Source: Fragilaria crotonensis (lineage: Eukaryota > Bacillariophyta > Fragilariophyceae > Fragilariales > Fragilariaceae). From it: a stretch of DNA of 64,000 nucleotides. Positions 1 to 11,350 of the stretch are shown in pieces; the stretch's first letter is position 1, and each line of letters begins with the position of its first letter. The translations under genes were made by a program, and so were the position numbers. Location: positions 335,305 to 399,304 of the forward strand of contig JAKSYS010000005.1 of NCBI GenBank assembly GCA_022925895.1, written 5' to 3'. The notes under the pieces are model-generated. The model saw only the letters and a program-made list of their open reading frames with translations, did no database searches and had not been told where the DNA came from.

Positions 1-959
1 CGAGTACGGGGTAGACAAGAATACAGAGGAAAGGGTGCCTCGGGACTCGGGACTTGGGACCAGCTCGGGACTCGGGACCTGGACCCTGGGCTACTTGGCC
101 TCGGCGACCGGGGACTTTGTCGTGGTGTATGGATGAGATGACGTCATTGAAACGGCAAATCGCCAAGGGGTATGTCTGGCGGCTGGCGGTATGTGTATGT
201 GTGGCATACACGTATGCAGTACCTGGTATTATAGGATGATAGCATGATATGATACATAATTAATGGGTGAAGAGTGAAGAGCAGAGTCCTGCACCGGGTA
301 TGACACCTGTGCCCATGGGTACCCAATGCTGCCGGTAGGCAGGCTTGCACCACCCATGAACCGCCCACGCATCGGCTGGTCGAGCTTGGACCACCCATGA
401 CCCAACCACGGCTGGGTGGCCGTGCCCATACCCACCCACTACCCACTACTGCTGTACCCATTCTCCGAGCGAAAAATTTAGCCTGGCGCAGGCATTGTGG
501 AACTGCGTACTCCGAGTAATTCTACAGCAGATGGTCCTCGAGGACTCCGAGAACTCGCTACTGTGCAACGTAAGTACCTTTAGATTTTAGAGTAGAGTAT
601 ATGTATCTTAATTTTCAACGCTCAAAATCGTTTACGCTTGAAGGATTGCTCGGGGTTCCAATCCCTCGCAATGCGTCAGTACGTAAGATCTGCCTGAGAC
701 GGTTTTCCCTGCCATACAGCGGGTTGAGAATCATTGATGGTTGTGATGTTGGACGTGCGATGATGTTGTCTGTGAGAGAGTCTAGTAGACTACACGATCT
801 GAAAGCTCGATACTACGACCATCCCAGTCTGTTGTTATGAAAAAATGTGTGGTGGTTTTGCAAAAGTTGATTTTTCCTTTTAAAAACATCCACGCACCAA
901 ACACAGCAACACAGCCTACAGAGGCTTCTGACAACATGGTGAGACAACTTTTGGGGGAA
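1..959. other. Intergenic, no supported gene
   Basis: I see no recognisable protein in this stretch; the open frames are short and have no family signature. Positions 39-112 hold short imperfect repeats of a CGGGACTTGG-like word, and 340-440 holds repeated CCACCCATG-like words on both strands. Confidence 0.6.
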
Positions 960-2310
960 ACGACCTGTCAAACCATGCAGGAATTTCTAAGTCAGCATGA
1001 CAGAAACCCATTGAGCGAGTAGCCAGCCATCATTCTTGTCCTTGTCAGAAATTGTGATCTGCAGGCCAAGGAGTGGCAAATTGGCAGTGGCTTCTCCCCA
1101 GTTTGAAGCCCTGGGAATCACAGTCATTGTAAATTGTCCTTTTATGGAATCATTGCTTTGTATCTACCAAGACACTAAGGAATTCTTTTGTCTGCATGAC
1201 AAAAACCCATTGAGCAGCTGCTGCTCCCGTGTTTGGCAATACATCCAAATGCATCTGAATAAGGGGCCAATCCAAAGTGATGCCCATTTTGAAGCCCAAG
1301 AATCACAATCAGTGTAAAATGTCCTGTCATAAAATCATTGTCATGCATCTGACACGACACTCAAGAATTTCTATGTCTGCATGACAGAAACCCATTGGGA
1401 TGCTGTCATTCTTGTCCTTGCTTGTCAGAAATTGTGATTGCAGCACAAGGTGGCTGAGACAAATATCCCCAGTTTGAAGCCCAAGGAATCACATTCATTG
1501 CAAAATGTCTTGTTAAAGCATCATTGTCATGCATCTGACAAGGCGCTCAGGCATTTGTTTGACTGCATGACAAAAAACCACTGAGCAGTTGTTACTCCTG
1601 TCCCTGTCAGAAATTGTGATCTGCATCCCCAAGCTTGGGCAAATGGAAAGTTGTCCCCAGTTTGAAGCCCAAGGGACAACATTCAAGGCCAAATGTTCTG
1701 CAATGGAATCATTGTCATGGTTGCAACAAGACACTCAGCCTTTTGTTTGACTGCATTGCAAAAAGCCATTGAGTAGTTGTCACTCTTGTCCTTGTCAGAA
1801 ATTGTGAATGCAGCACAAGGTGAGACAAATAGGCAGTTGCTTGTCCCCAGTTTGAAGCCCAAGGAATCACGTTCATTGGAAAATGTTCTGTGATCTAATC
1901 ATTATCATCCATCTGATAAGACACTCAGGCATTTGTTTGACTGCATGACAAAAACCCACTGAGTAGCCGTCATTCTTGTCCTTGTGAGAAAATGAGATTG
2001 CAGCCCAAGATGGGAAAAATCAGAAGTTGTCCCCAGTTTGAAGCCGAAGGACATTCATTTGTTGCAAAATGGTCTGTGATAGAATCATTGTCATGCATCT
2101 GACAAGACACTCAGGCATTTGTATGACTGCATGACAAAAACCCATTGAGCAGTTGTCACTCCTGCCTTTGCCAGAATTTGTGAGTGCAGGCAGCCCAAGA
2201 TGGGGCAAATTGGCAATGGCTTGTCCCCAGTTTGAAGCCTAAGGAATCACATTCATTGGAAAATATTCTGTGATATAATATTTATCATCCATCTGATAGG
2301 ACATTCAGGA
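960..2310. repeat. Degenerate tandem array, about 187 bp unit, 7 copies
   Basis: The landmark CCCAGTTTGAAGCCCAAGG (or a close variant) recurs with its GAAGCC at 1105, 1291, 1476, 1664, 1854, 2040 and 2234, so spacing is 185-194 bp. Other shared words are GACTGCATGACAAAAACCC and CTTGTCAGAAATTGTGA. Copies differ by many substitutions and small indels, so the array is old. No frame stays open across copies, so it is not a coding repeat. Confidence 0.85.
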
Positions 2311-2561
2311 AATTGCATCATTGGCAAATCGTAACCATGGCACTACTCCTTGGTGTACTACCATAGAACTATAGTCTACTACCGGTGTTCCGCAATTTCA
2401 GTACACCAAAACCAGCAGTCAGTCTTTTTCCTACACAATGTTTTCGTGCATAAGCTGAAGTCAGAGTTAGAGATGCAAAATATAATTCTTAAAGGTTTTC
2501 TCACTGTTCCACCCATGGATTTGTGTATTCCTTTACTCAAAGCAGACTAGCTAGTGTGAAA

Positions 2562-3196
2562 GTCAATGCACAAGCCCCAAACATACAGTGTGCGGGGTCC
2601 CCTATGTAATGCAAAATCTGAGGGCTGCATTGGAGTTGCAGAACAAATCTTCTGTCAAGGATTGTTAAGGGTGCATCAGAAATGTTTTTGACACCCTTGG
2701 ATTGTTTGTAGTGAGCTTACTTATTGGTTGAAACACAAGTCAATGCACAAGCCCCAAATATACAGTGTGGGGTCCCCTATGTAATGCAAAATCTGAGGGC
2801 TGCATTGGAGTTGCAGAACAAATCTTCTGTCAAGGATTGTTAAGGGTGTATCAGAAATGTTTTTGACACCCTTGGATTGTTTGTAGTGAGCTTACTTATT
2901 GGTTGAAACACAAGTCAATGCACAAGCCCCAAATATACAGTGTGCGGGGTCCCCTATGTAATGCAAAATCTGAGGGCTGCATTGGAGTTGCAGAACAAAT
3001 CTTCTGTCAAGGATTGTTAAGGGTGTATCAGAAATGTTTTTGACACCCTTGGATTGTTTGTAGTGAGCTTACTTATTGGTTGAAACACAAGTCAATGCAC
3101 AAGCCCCAAATATACAGTGTGCGGGGTCCCCTATGTAATGCAAAATCTGAGGGCTGCATTGGAGTTGCAGAAAAAGTGTTCTGCCAGGGCTTGTCA
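2562..3196. repeat. Near-identical tandem array, 175-177 bp unit, 3.6 copies
   Basis: Units begin with GTCAATGCACAAGCCCCAAA at 2562, 2739, 2914 and 3091. The first three are almost identical, differing by one GC dinucleotide in GTGCGGGG/GTGGGG and a few substitutions. The fourth diverges after about 3170. The sequence is unrelated to the neighbouring 187 bp array, but the period is similar. High identity implies recent amplification or homogenisation. Confidence 0.9.
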
Positions 3197-4197
3197 AGTT
3201 TGCATTGATGATACCGACGGTATCCTTTGATTGTAGGTATATATACCCGTTGACTTGTGTGCAATTCAGTGGATAATTTGCCACAATTGCTGACACAGGC
3301 TTTTCAATTAAATGAATATTCTGCAGTCAGACATTATTCTTACGCAGAATTGTACTGTTGTGTTTTGTTGAGTTTGTATGGATTGTATTGATGGCATCCT
3401 GAGATCCTCTCAACCTTTTATGCTCATTGACTTCTTGAAGATTCAATAATGATGCCAAAATGCAACCAAAATAATACGCAAAAATGATCAATACTCAATC
3501 AATTTTGGATTTTGAAAAAATCAAAAACTGGCATTGGCTCCATCAACAAAAGCCTAAGACTCATTGACAGATGCTCCCGCAATGAAAGTCGATGCTGGCG
3601 TTGTTCTAGCGCAACTGATAAGCTCAGACCATGAAGTTCATCTGACTTTTGTAACTAGAACACTAGTAGATAACATGTGATCGCATCCTAAATTTCACAT
3701 TAACTTGTGTCGCTAACACCAACACTAACTCTCAGAGCAAATATCATTGCGGGAGCTTCTGTCAATGGGTTTGGGTGGGCCGTGGGTTTGGGTGGGCTGG
3801 GTTTGAAATTCCCGTCTCTGGTATGCATCCATCATCTTCGTACTGCACCTACTGTATCTCTGTACCTCTCTACTCGTACTGTACTCTCTACGGAGTGTGC
3901 CATTAACTTCATATTGAGGCTACTACAGAGTTTTATTTACTGGATGCCTGGTACAACTTCTAGCGGGTCTATATTTGGCAGCCCTGCAGTGAATGCTGCG
4001 GGGGAATGCCTGTGTGAGAGGATTTACAGCGAGCAGCGGGAAGGGCACCACAAACGATCGCATCAAGAAGCATCTCCAAAGCTCCTTGGTTGTCGTTCTT
4101 TCAGTCTTTTCTGTTTTTGACTGATACCAGAACTCGCTTCCAATTGAGCACTCTTTTCTGGGGTACTGTTGCGCACCTGTTAACAAGTAATTCGATC
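3197..4197. other. Intergenic and upstream region of PP1
   Basis: No gene is recognised. A short direct repeat of GGGTTTGGGTGGGC lies at about 3768-3802. The last 200 bp should contain the promoter and 5' UTR of the phosphatase gene, but no clear core element can be named. Confidence 0.5.
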
Positions 4198-5493
4198 ATG
4201 GCTGATGCTCCTGCGAATGGTGGAGACGCCGCTGTGAATGTACCTGCTGGCTCCGTAGCCCTCCTGAGTGATCCTGTGGACGTTATTATCGATAAGCTCC
4301 TCAGGTACGCCATTTTCTTCCTGTGGCTGCCGCCATGGAGATGATCGCTTGTCAGGATGCAGGGATCGATGTTGCCGTGGACGCTCGTCGTAGGTGTTTC
4401 CAGTATGGATTCTACGCGATGACTGTTACGGTCATCGCAGTAGCGGAACGACTTCTCAGTGGGGTCATGTTGGGTTTTGTTTCGTGATGGTATATTTCTT
4501 GTTTGCGTATCATGTCGCTCTCTCACCTTTTCAATTTTTCTTTCTTGTTGCAATTCGTTTCTCAGTGTCAGAGGAGCGCGACCAGGAAAGCAGGTTGATT
4601 TGTCGGAGGCGGAAATCAAAATGCTCTGCCTTCGCAGTCGCGACCTTTTGATCGGCCAGCCCATGCTTCTCGAACTTGAAGCACCTATCAAGATCTGTGG
4701 TGACGTCCACGGCCAGTATTACGACTTGCTGCGCCTCTTTGAATACGGTGGGTTCCCTCCTGAGTCCAATTATGTATTTCTCGGTGATTATGTTGATCGT
4801 GGAAAGCAGTCATTGGAAACTATTTGCCTCCTCTTAGCCTACAAAATCAAGTACCCTGAAAACTTTTTCATTCTTCGCGGTAACCACGAGTGTGCCTCCA
4901 TCAATCGCATCTATGGATTTTATGATGAGTGCAAGAGACGATTCGGAATCAAGCTGTGGAAGACCTTCACGGACTGCTTCAACTGCCTTCCATGTGCCGC
5001 TGTCATCGATGAGAAGATCTTTTGCATGCACGGTGGTCTCAGTCCTGAACTCACTAGTCTTGACCAGGTAAAACGTATTGTGCGTCCAACAGACGTCCCT
5101 GACACTGGACTGCTTTGTGATCTCTTGTGGTCTGATCCTGACAAGGAAATCGATGGCTGGGGTGAGAACGACAGAGGTGTCTCGTTTACCTTCGGTGAAG
5201 ATATTGTGGCACAATTCTTGCACAAGCACGATCTGGACCTTATTTGTCGTGCACATCAAGTCGTTGAGGATGGGTACGAATTCTTTGCCAGACGTCAGCT
5301 CGTCACTCTTTTCTCCGCTCCAAACTACTGTGGTGAATTCGATAACGCTGGTGCGATGATGAGTGTCGACGAGACCCTTATGTGCTCCTTCCAGATCCTC
5401 AAGCCTGCCGAAAAGAGGCAGCGTTTCTCCTATCAGGGAGGTGCCCAGGGGCGACCTGGAACGCCTCAGACCCAAACTGCTGGTGGTCGATAA
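4198..5493 (+). CDS. PP1: Serine/threonine protein phosphatase PP1 catalytic subunit
   Basis: Catalytic subunit of protein phosphatase 1, a metal-dependent Ser/Thr phosphatase that works with regulatory subunits. It is read as two exons: 4198-4304 and 4566-5493, joined over a 261 bp GT-AG intron (donor CTCAG|GTACGC, acceptor TTTCTCAG|TG). The splice restores the family N-terminus ([13 protein letters not shown]). The continuous frame starting at 4459 would begin inside the intron. The product is 344 residues. Metal and phosphate motifs GDVHG, GDYVDRG and RGNHE are intact, as are the late [16 protein letters not shown] segment and the FDNAG loop. The C-terminus has GRPGTPQT, resembling the CDK-regulated TP site of animal PP1. 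Similarity to animal PP1 is very high throughout the core, so the call is firm. Confidence 0.97.
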
Positions 5494-7002
5494 ACATGTT
5501 CTAACCAAAAGAGTTGTTGCAAGGTAGGGCAGGCAAAGAAAGTAACTGTTTTGGTGTATAAAAAGCATTATGTTCGTTGCGCGTTAGACATGCTTTTCTT
5601 ACCTTGAAATCCGAATAGCCTATTGGTTCTTAATCTCTACTCTGGAGAGGAAGCAGCGTACTTGAACTGTATGGTGGTGTACCCCGTCGTACATTAGGCG
5701 CTGATGGTGTAGTTGGCACTTAAGGTTTCCAAGAAACGTAAATGGAGCTGATCTCTACTCTGGAGTTGACTATTTCTAGTAGTTGTGCAGCAATTTCCTC
5801 AATTTTTTGTTTCAGGCTGGAACACGAAACGAAGATTCAAAAACATCAGCCCTTACATGATGTTCTACAGCCATACCCTGTCACTTCACTCTAATCGAAC
5901 AACTTTACCATTAATTCTTCATTGCTAGATTGTCCTCCATTCAAAATGGAAGACTGCTTTTTACAGAGGGTTGATTCTGCATTTGATCTTGACTAGTACC
6001 GCCTGAGCTTGACCATTGTGCTTTGCAGCCTGGGAAACATGATGCACATGGATTGTCAAGCAAGTTGTCGGTTACGGTTGACGGTAGTTGGATGAGACAG
6101 TGCATCCTCACCATACATCATACATGCATGTAATCATGACAGAATTGCAAAATTTTGTCATTACCTTCGACCCGGATGAAGCTTGCCTTTGATGGAATGT
6201 TGTTGTTGTCGTGTTCAGTCGAAGAGACACCAGATGTGATCATGGGATGTCTGACAATCGACCACATCTAATTGAGCGGAGTCAATCTGAGCTGTTTGTC
6301 TACATAACCTTCATTTTGTCAGAATTTGTTTCACAGCAACTTTTTGCGACTACCGGTAGTTGATTTCATTGAAATGGCGCAAGGGAAACATGAGCAATTT
6401 GTTGAAGAGTGAGGCATTGGTAGTTGCATCAGAAATTGTTAGAAAAAAAGGAGGTCGAGTATATGCACAATGATATTCAATTGCTGTTGGGAGATTTTCC
6501 AACCTCAGATGTTTCTCCCTTAGTGGTAGGAACAGCTTCAAGATCTTCGACTTCATTGCTGTCACTTCTGGACTGTACCGTCGAAGTTGCCGAAATCCCT
6601 CATGGTGAGCATCGCTGGTCGTTCTCATACAACAAATTACTATAAACGCGCAATCTTGAATCCACGAGAATCCAACGAACTGTGGTTCCAAATTCGAATT
6701 ACATACAAGTGAAGTACTTGTACTAGCTAATAGTAGTACTCTAGTACGCTTGTACCTCGTACTCATACTGTACATCTTCAACTATACTGTTACGACGGTT
6801 ATGATGGACTCCACTATCGGGTACTTGTATTGGGAGCGAAGGTTCTCTCCAGTTGAAACTGTACATTGGAACAACATCGAAAAGGCGTCCAAATTAGCTT
6901 GAGCCGAACGAAGGTTCGCGAACCTCATCCCATATCATAGGATTTTTTGAGATGCAAGGGAAAACCCACAAAACAGTCCAGTCTTCGTGAGAAAAGTGAA
7001 AC
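5494..7002. other. Intergenic, nothing recognised
   Basis: Open frames here are short and lack family motifs. A CTCTACTCTGGAG word occurs twice (about 5636 and 5755). The last 100 bp should contain the promoter of the next gene. Confidence 0.55.
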
Positions 7003-8703
7003 ATGATCATCCCAGAGCTTCCTTATTGGCCAAATGGCACCCCCTTTCACGAGGGTGAGTTGAAGCTTCAACGTATGTTTGGGGTGGAGTCCGCTGTTGC
7101 TCAATTCGCACCGAAATTCATTCGTCCATTCATGCCCGACCAACACCGAGAATTCTACACCTCCCAGCCCTTCCTCGCCGTGAGCGCTCGAGATTCCCGA
7201 GGAATGATGTGGGCTACCATTTTGGCGAAATGGGGCAGCACAGACTTTATCACTAGTCCTGATCCCTTCACCTTGACAATTGACGCCGTGCAGTTGCCGG
7301 GTGACGCGCCGCAGGACGCACTTAAGGACGGTGATGATATAGGCGTTCTTGGAATAGAATTCGGCGCCAAACGTCGTAATCGAGTCAATGGTCGCATCCG
7401 CCGTCGTCACATTTCTGATTCCTCCGGAATACGCATTGACTTTCAAGTTGACCAAAGTTTCGGGAATTGCCCGCAATATATAAAGCCGCGACAATGGTGG
7501 AAAACCACTCCATCTGCCATTTTGGAAGGAGCTCCTCCAAGACCTTTCCAACGATCAGCAGCACTAAGCGATTTGCAGGTTGATCAAATCAAGGCAAGCA
7601 GCACCATTTTTGTTGCCAGCGGGTATCGCGGTGAAGGGAACAGTCCAAGCTATGGAAACGATGTCTCTCATCGCGGAGGTCCAAAGGGGTGGATCCATGT
7701 GACTGATTCGAGGACTATCATTCTCCCTGACTTCCCTGGAAACGATATGTATAACACGCTCGGTAACATTGTGATGGACAATCGCGTTGGTATCTCTGTT
7801 CCATTGTTTGAAACAGGAGGAATGATTCAGATGAGTGGGAGGGCGAGTATCGACGATGACGTGGAGCACATTAACGAGATCTATCCAGGTGCTCTTCGAC
7901 TCGTCGTATTCGCAATCGATGAGGTAGTCACTTTAATGGACGGAAGTCTTCCAATAACATGGAGCGCAGACGACAACGAAGAGGACAAGGTCCGCAAGGT
8001 ACGGGTCGTTAACAAGATTAAAGAGAGCGACGAGGTGACCAGTTTCTACTTGCGTCCTGTCGATGGTGCCTTGTGGGATTTCAAACCTGGTCAGCATCTT
8101 CCCGTCATTCTGAATATTGGCGATGGCAAGATTCTCATGAGAAGCTACTCGCTTTCATACGTCCCATCCTTGACAGAATATCGGATATCAGTCAAGCGGG
8201 AGAGGCTCGGACAGGCCTCGAGGTTCCTTCACGACAAAGTTCATGTAGGGGATGTGATTGGCATCCAGAAACCTGCTGGTGACTTTGTCCTGGACGAGAG
8301 CAGCGACCGAACTATCGTTCTCCTTAGCGCTGGCGTTGGTGTTACTCCAGTTCTATCAATGCTACACCAATCTGCGAAGTTACAGACGCAAAGGCGGGTG
8401 GTCTGGATACACGGTACACGTAATGGTGATCACCATGCTTTCCGTGGAGAGGTTATGGGACTTCAACAAGCGACAATTGGTAGAACGTCGTCTCATATTG
8501 TGTACTCAAAGCCCCTTGAGAAGGATTCTGGTCGGTTCGATTCTGTAGGCAGGATAACACCCGATCTTGTCGCCACAATCATTCGTGATCTGAGCAGTGC
8601 GGATTTCTATATATGTGGCCCGGCTGCATTTACGGCTGATCTTGAGCACGGTCTCCAGCAGTTCGGCGTTGAGGGCAGACGCATCAACAACGAAACGTTT
8701 TAG
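7003..8703 (+). CDS. PNPOx-like / ferredoxin-NADP reductase-type fusion flavoprotein
   Basis: Two-domain flavoprotein of 566 residues. Residues 1 to about 290 resemble the pyridoxamine-5'-phosphate-oxidase-like FMN-binding family (WPNGTPFHEGELKLQ, DQHREFY, FLAVSARDSRG, and a later NRVGISVPLFETGG-type segment). From about residue 325 it is an FNR-type reductase: RSYSLS near 379 is the FAD-binding RxYS motif, LLSAGVGVTPVLSM near 441 binds the NAD(P)H pyrophosphate, and FYICGPAAF with the ETF end is the typical C-terminus. Such fusions are known in fungi and bacteria, where many continue into a 2Fe-2S ferredoxin domain; this one stops after the reductase. Electrons probably pass from NAD(P)H to FAD and on to FMN or an external acceptor; the substrate is unknown. 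Its 3' end faces the next gene with a 100 bp gap. Confidence 0.85.
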   Translation: MIIPELPYWPNGTPFHEGELKLQRMFGVESAVAQFAPKFIRPFMPDQHREFYTSQPFLAVSARDSRGMMWATILAKWGSTDFITSPDPFTLTIDAVQLPGDAPQDALKDGDDIGVLGIEFGAKRRNRVNGRIRRRHISDSSGIRIDFQVDQSFGNCPQYIKPRQWWKTTPSAILEGAPPRPFQRSAALSDLQVDQIKASSTIFVASGYRGEGNSPSYGNDVSHRGGPKGWIHVTDSRTIILPDFPGNDMYNTLGNIVMDNRVGISVPLFETGGMIQMSGRASIDDDVEHINEIYPGALRLVVFAIDEVVTLMDGSLPITWSADDNEEDKVRKVRVVNKIKESDEVTSFYLRPVDGALWDFKPGQHLPVILNIGDGKILMRSYSLSYVPSLTEYRISVKRERLGQASRFLHDKVHVGDVIGIQKPAGDFVLDESSDRTIVLLSAGVGVTPVLSMLHQSAKLQTQRRVVWIHGTRNGDHHAFRGEVMGLQQATIGRTSSHIVYSKPLEKDSGRFDSVGRITPDLVATIIRDLSSADFYICGPAAFTADLEHGLQQFGVEGRRINNETF

Positions 8704-8803
8704 GATCTAACTTCCGTGGATCTGTCAACTGCACTCACAGGAGTAACGCACGTGTCAAATAAGGCCTCTAAAGTAACTCACACCTAAATATAGAATTGAT
8801 TTC

Positions 8804-9853
8804 TCAGGTTGTAATTATTGAGTCGGGGGCTCCGTTCGACCAGCGAGAGTTGGATGTGGTCGAACTAAACCCAGTCCAGGCAGTCGAGGCTGCCATGGGA
8901 AGTACACCGCTCCGTCCCACACTGATTTCTTCTGGATGTTGAACTCCGACGAGTTCGGAGAGAAAAACACCAACAACACCTTCGTCCTGAGCCCCCATCC
9001 CACCTGCACTGTTTCCTTGGGACTTCAGGAGTACGCCTCGATTCACTAACCAATGTCGATACACGGACCACCGCAGGTAGACTCCCAGTATGGCGAATGG
9101 CGGAATAAAACCGACGCCAACAATGAGGTAGGTTTTAAGCGCTTTGTCGAAATCCTCGTAGTCATCATGGCGAAGCTTTTGAATCTGAAACAGAATGTAG
9201 ATGGGGGCGAGGAAGGTAAAGGCCACCCATACCGTGGATAGAACGACCAAAGCCCACACTTGAGGTTTCGCTGCCCTAGAAGATTGCAAGTCGATTTGTA
9301 GGTCTGACTTAGGTTGTCCTGAGAACGGTCGATTCAGCAATCGCAAAACAGTCACCCTTTCTCTGGAATAATGCTGGTACACTCGAACCTGCTTTCTAAT
9401 TGTCCAGTCCGTGCTGTTTGGATATGCGTATATGACTTCAGCATGCTGAGTTGACCGCAACGAGCACAACTCAGGAGGAGATTCTTTGTAAATCACATCC
9501 CCCAGTGAACTCTCGCCCTTTTCCAGGTAAGATCGTATCAACCTTCGACGTCTGGGAATGAACACAGTGAGATAGACCAGTAGAATTGAAAACACGCCCT
9601 GGAACGATAGAAATACAGGTATCATATCGATCAACGGGATCATGGGCGGGGTTTCTTCCCAAGCTTCCTCAATCGCCACATCGTCATCTCCTTGAAGGGC
9701 GTAGATTGGTTCACTCGGTCGAACGGAAGCTTCGTAGAGAAAGTAAATAAACATCGCAAGGAGTGGCAATGTCGCCACGACAGCTTGGCCAGAATTTCCA
9801 TAAGGAGAAACGACCCGAGGTTCGACCTCGCCACCACTGACATTCAATGCCAT
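8804..9853 (-). CDS. Predicted multi-pass membrane protein, unknown function
   Basis: A 349-residue protein that I do not recognise. Hydrophobic segments lie at about residues 25-42, 80-102, 197-222 and 246-264, so four membrane spans are likely. The loop between spans 2 and 3 is basic and hydrophilic. The last 60 residues lack homology cues. In a neighbouring frame, 8815-9009 also stays open and reads as a plausible tail (SPNSSEFNIQ, YFPWQPRL), so the C-terminus may be misassigned by a frameshift or a missed splice near 9000. Codon use in the annotated frame looks normal. It is convergent with the flavoprotein gene. Confidence 0.6.
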   Translation of the reverse strand: MALNVSGGEVEPRVVSPYGNSGQAVVATLPLLAMFIYFLYEASVRPSEPIYALQGDDDVAIEEAWEETPPMIPLIDMIPVFLSFQGVFSILLVYLTVFIPRRRRLIRSYLEKGESSLGDVIYKESPPELCSLRSTQHAEVIYAYPNSTDWTIRKQVRVYQHYSRERVTVLRLLNRPFSGQPKSDLQIDLQSSRAAKPQVWALVVLSTVWVAFTFLAPIYILFQIQKLRHDDYEDFDKALKTYLIVGVGFIPPFAILGVYLRWSVYRHWLVNRGVLLKSQGNSAGGMGAQDEGVVGVFLSELVGVQHPEEISVGRSGVLPMAASTAWTGFSSTTSNSRWSNGAPDSIITT

Positions 9854-10897
9854 TGATTACAGACGACAGCAGAAATGAGATGGCGCCGCTAATAGAGTTA
9901 TGTATCCTTCAGTCAGAAGGGTTTCCTTGTACATATGGTCTATGGTAATATGATTGCCTGTCTTCCCTCGTTTCGAATCGTCTTGGGATTCTCTTTTTAC
10001 TAGCAGAGTTGGACTACACGAGTACTCGTAGCGAGTAGACCCATCGTTCCAAAAAAGCAAAAGCACAATTTACGTTTTCTATGTATGACGACACAGATAG
10101 AATAACTACATGAAAACATGCAGATATCTGCACGTTTTTCATTTCTGAATTACCTTGATTACCTAATTAGTACATATCATTTATAACGTTAATATACCGG
10201 TAATTTAGTACTTCTACCTAGTAAATTCCGTTCGCGTCGTGTTTGTGTCAAGCATCAATGAGAAAACTGCGACTTCATGACACACATGACTCATGCCCAC
10301 ATCCCAGACATGCAAAATGCTTCTGTATGCACTATGCATACTGGAGTATGACGTTTATAAAACCGCATATGCATAAGGTAGCTCCCTGGAGGTCCGCCAA
10401 GTGACGCTTTGTACTATATCTGGATCAAATTCGGCTAAATTTCTCATTTTGCCAATCACCTTCTAAAAACATGAAATCTATATCGAAAATGTATACAGTA
10501 TGTACTGGAGTACAAGTACTACCGGTAGGTGTACCGGTAGTACTCCGAGGTCCGTGGTAAATGAATGAGTGCATCTCAAGTCGCAGGCTCTACTAGTAGT
10601 TTGTAGTACATATCATAGTAGCTACTATTTCCGCTAAAGAGTAGGTACAAGTAGTAGGTAGCTACGGTAGTAGACGTATGCTCTATGTATCATACCTGGT
10701 ACGAGTACTATGTGTATCACAAATTGTCTGGAATCGGACATTTTTTTGGATTGTGCGCACCTCAAAACGAGCCCCACTCAACTGCCTTTCGATCATTATT
10801 TCAGCCAGGAACGAACTTGTTGCTCGAGAGGTCTTGTAGAGTGATAGAAACTCTTGGCACAATCATCGTCGGTCAGAGTTGATGAATAAATTAAGCC
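9854..10897. other. Intergenic, rich in GTAC and TACCGGTA words
   Basis: No gene is recognised. Positions about 10495-10700 are packed with short self-complementary words (AGTACTACCGGTAGG, TACCGGTAGTACTCC) of the kind that recurs in most intergenic stretches of this window. Confidence 0.5.
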
Positions 10898-11164
10898 ATG
10901 AAAAGGAATCACTACGGCCGCCAAACGCATTGCATCGTTGCTACTCGATCCTCATCTCTTGTGATAACGATCTCCGAATTTCAGGCATCACTGGGCATGG
11001 GGTTCCAATTTATATGCGTCGTTGGTATGGTGGCACTTGCTGCTTTTGCTGCTCATTTGGCATACAAAGATATGATCCAACTGAGTCGAAGAGTTGAGTC
11101 TATCGAAGAAGGCTCCCGCACCATCAACGAATTTGTGCAAATAACCGTATCTGGATTGCTTTAG
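10898..11164 (+). CDS. Possible small membrane protein
   Basis: An open frame of 88 codons. An inner Met (about 10999) starts a hydrophobic stretch (FICVVGMVALAAFAAHLAY) followed by a polar helix-like tail (RRVESIEEGSRTINEFVQ). That layout fits a single-pass small protein. No family is recognised and the frame could be chance. The segment coding its tail is duplicated immediately downstream (11177-11247). Confidence 0.22.
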   Translation: MKRNHYGRQTHCIVATRSSSLVITISEFQASLGMGFQFICVVGMVALAAFAAHLAYKDMIQLSRRVESIEEGSRTINEFVQITVSGLL

Positions 11165-11247
11165 GTCAAAGGGTATAGTCTATCGAAGAAAGATCCCGCA
11201 CCATTAACGAATTTTTCCAAACAACTATATCTGGATTGCTTTAGGTC
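11097..11247. repeat. 80 bp imperfect tandem duplication
   Basis: TATCGAAGAA at 11101 recurs at 11181, and the following 65 bp match with about ten substitutions, ending in TCTGGATTGCTTTAGGTC in both copies. The first copy encodes the tail and stop of the small frame at 10898-11164. Confidence 0.8.
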
Positions 11248-11350
11248 GATTCAAAGAGCCACACGTTCGTTAAGTGGAAAACGCCCAGCATGGTCGAAGA
11301 CACGTATGTCGCAAAGTGCACTTGTCGCCTTCCCAAGCGTATCGTATTTC

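Noticed and set aside
3707-4344. Frames just upstream of and overlapping the PP1 first exon
   Set aside because: No homology, and they overlap the PP1 5' region in other frames.
4459-4565. Reading PP1 from the ATG at 4459
   Set aside because: This segment lies inside the intron; splicing 4304 to 4566 restores the conserved PP1 N-terminus.
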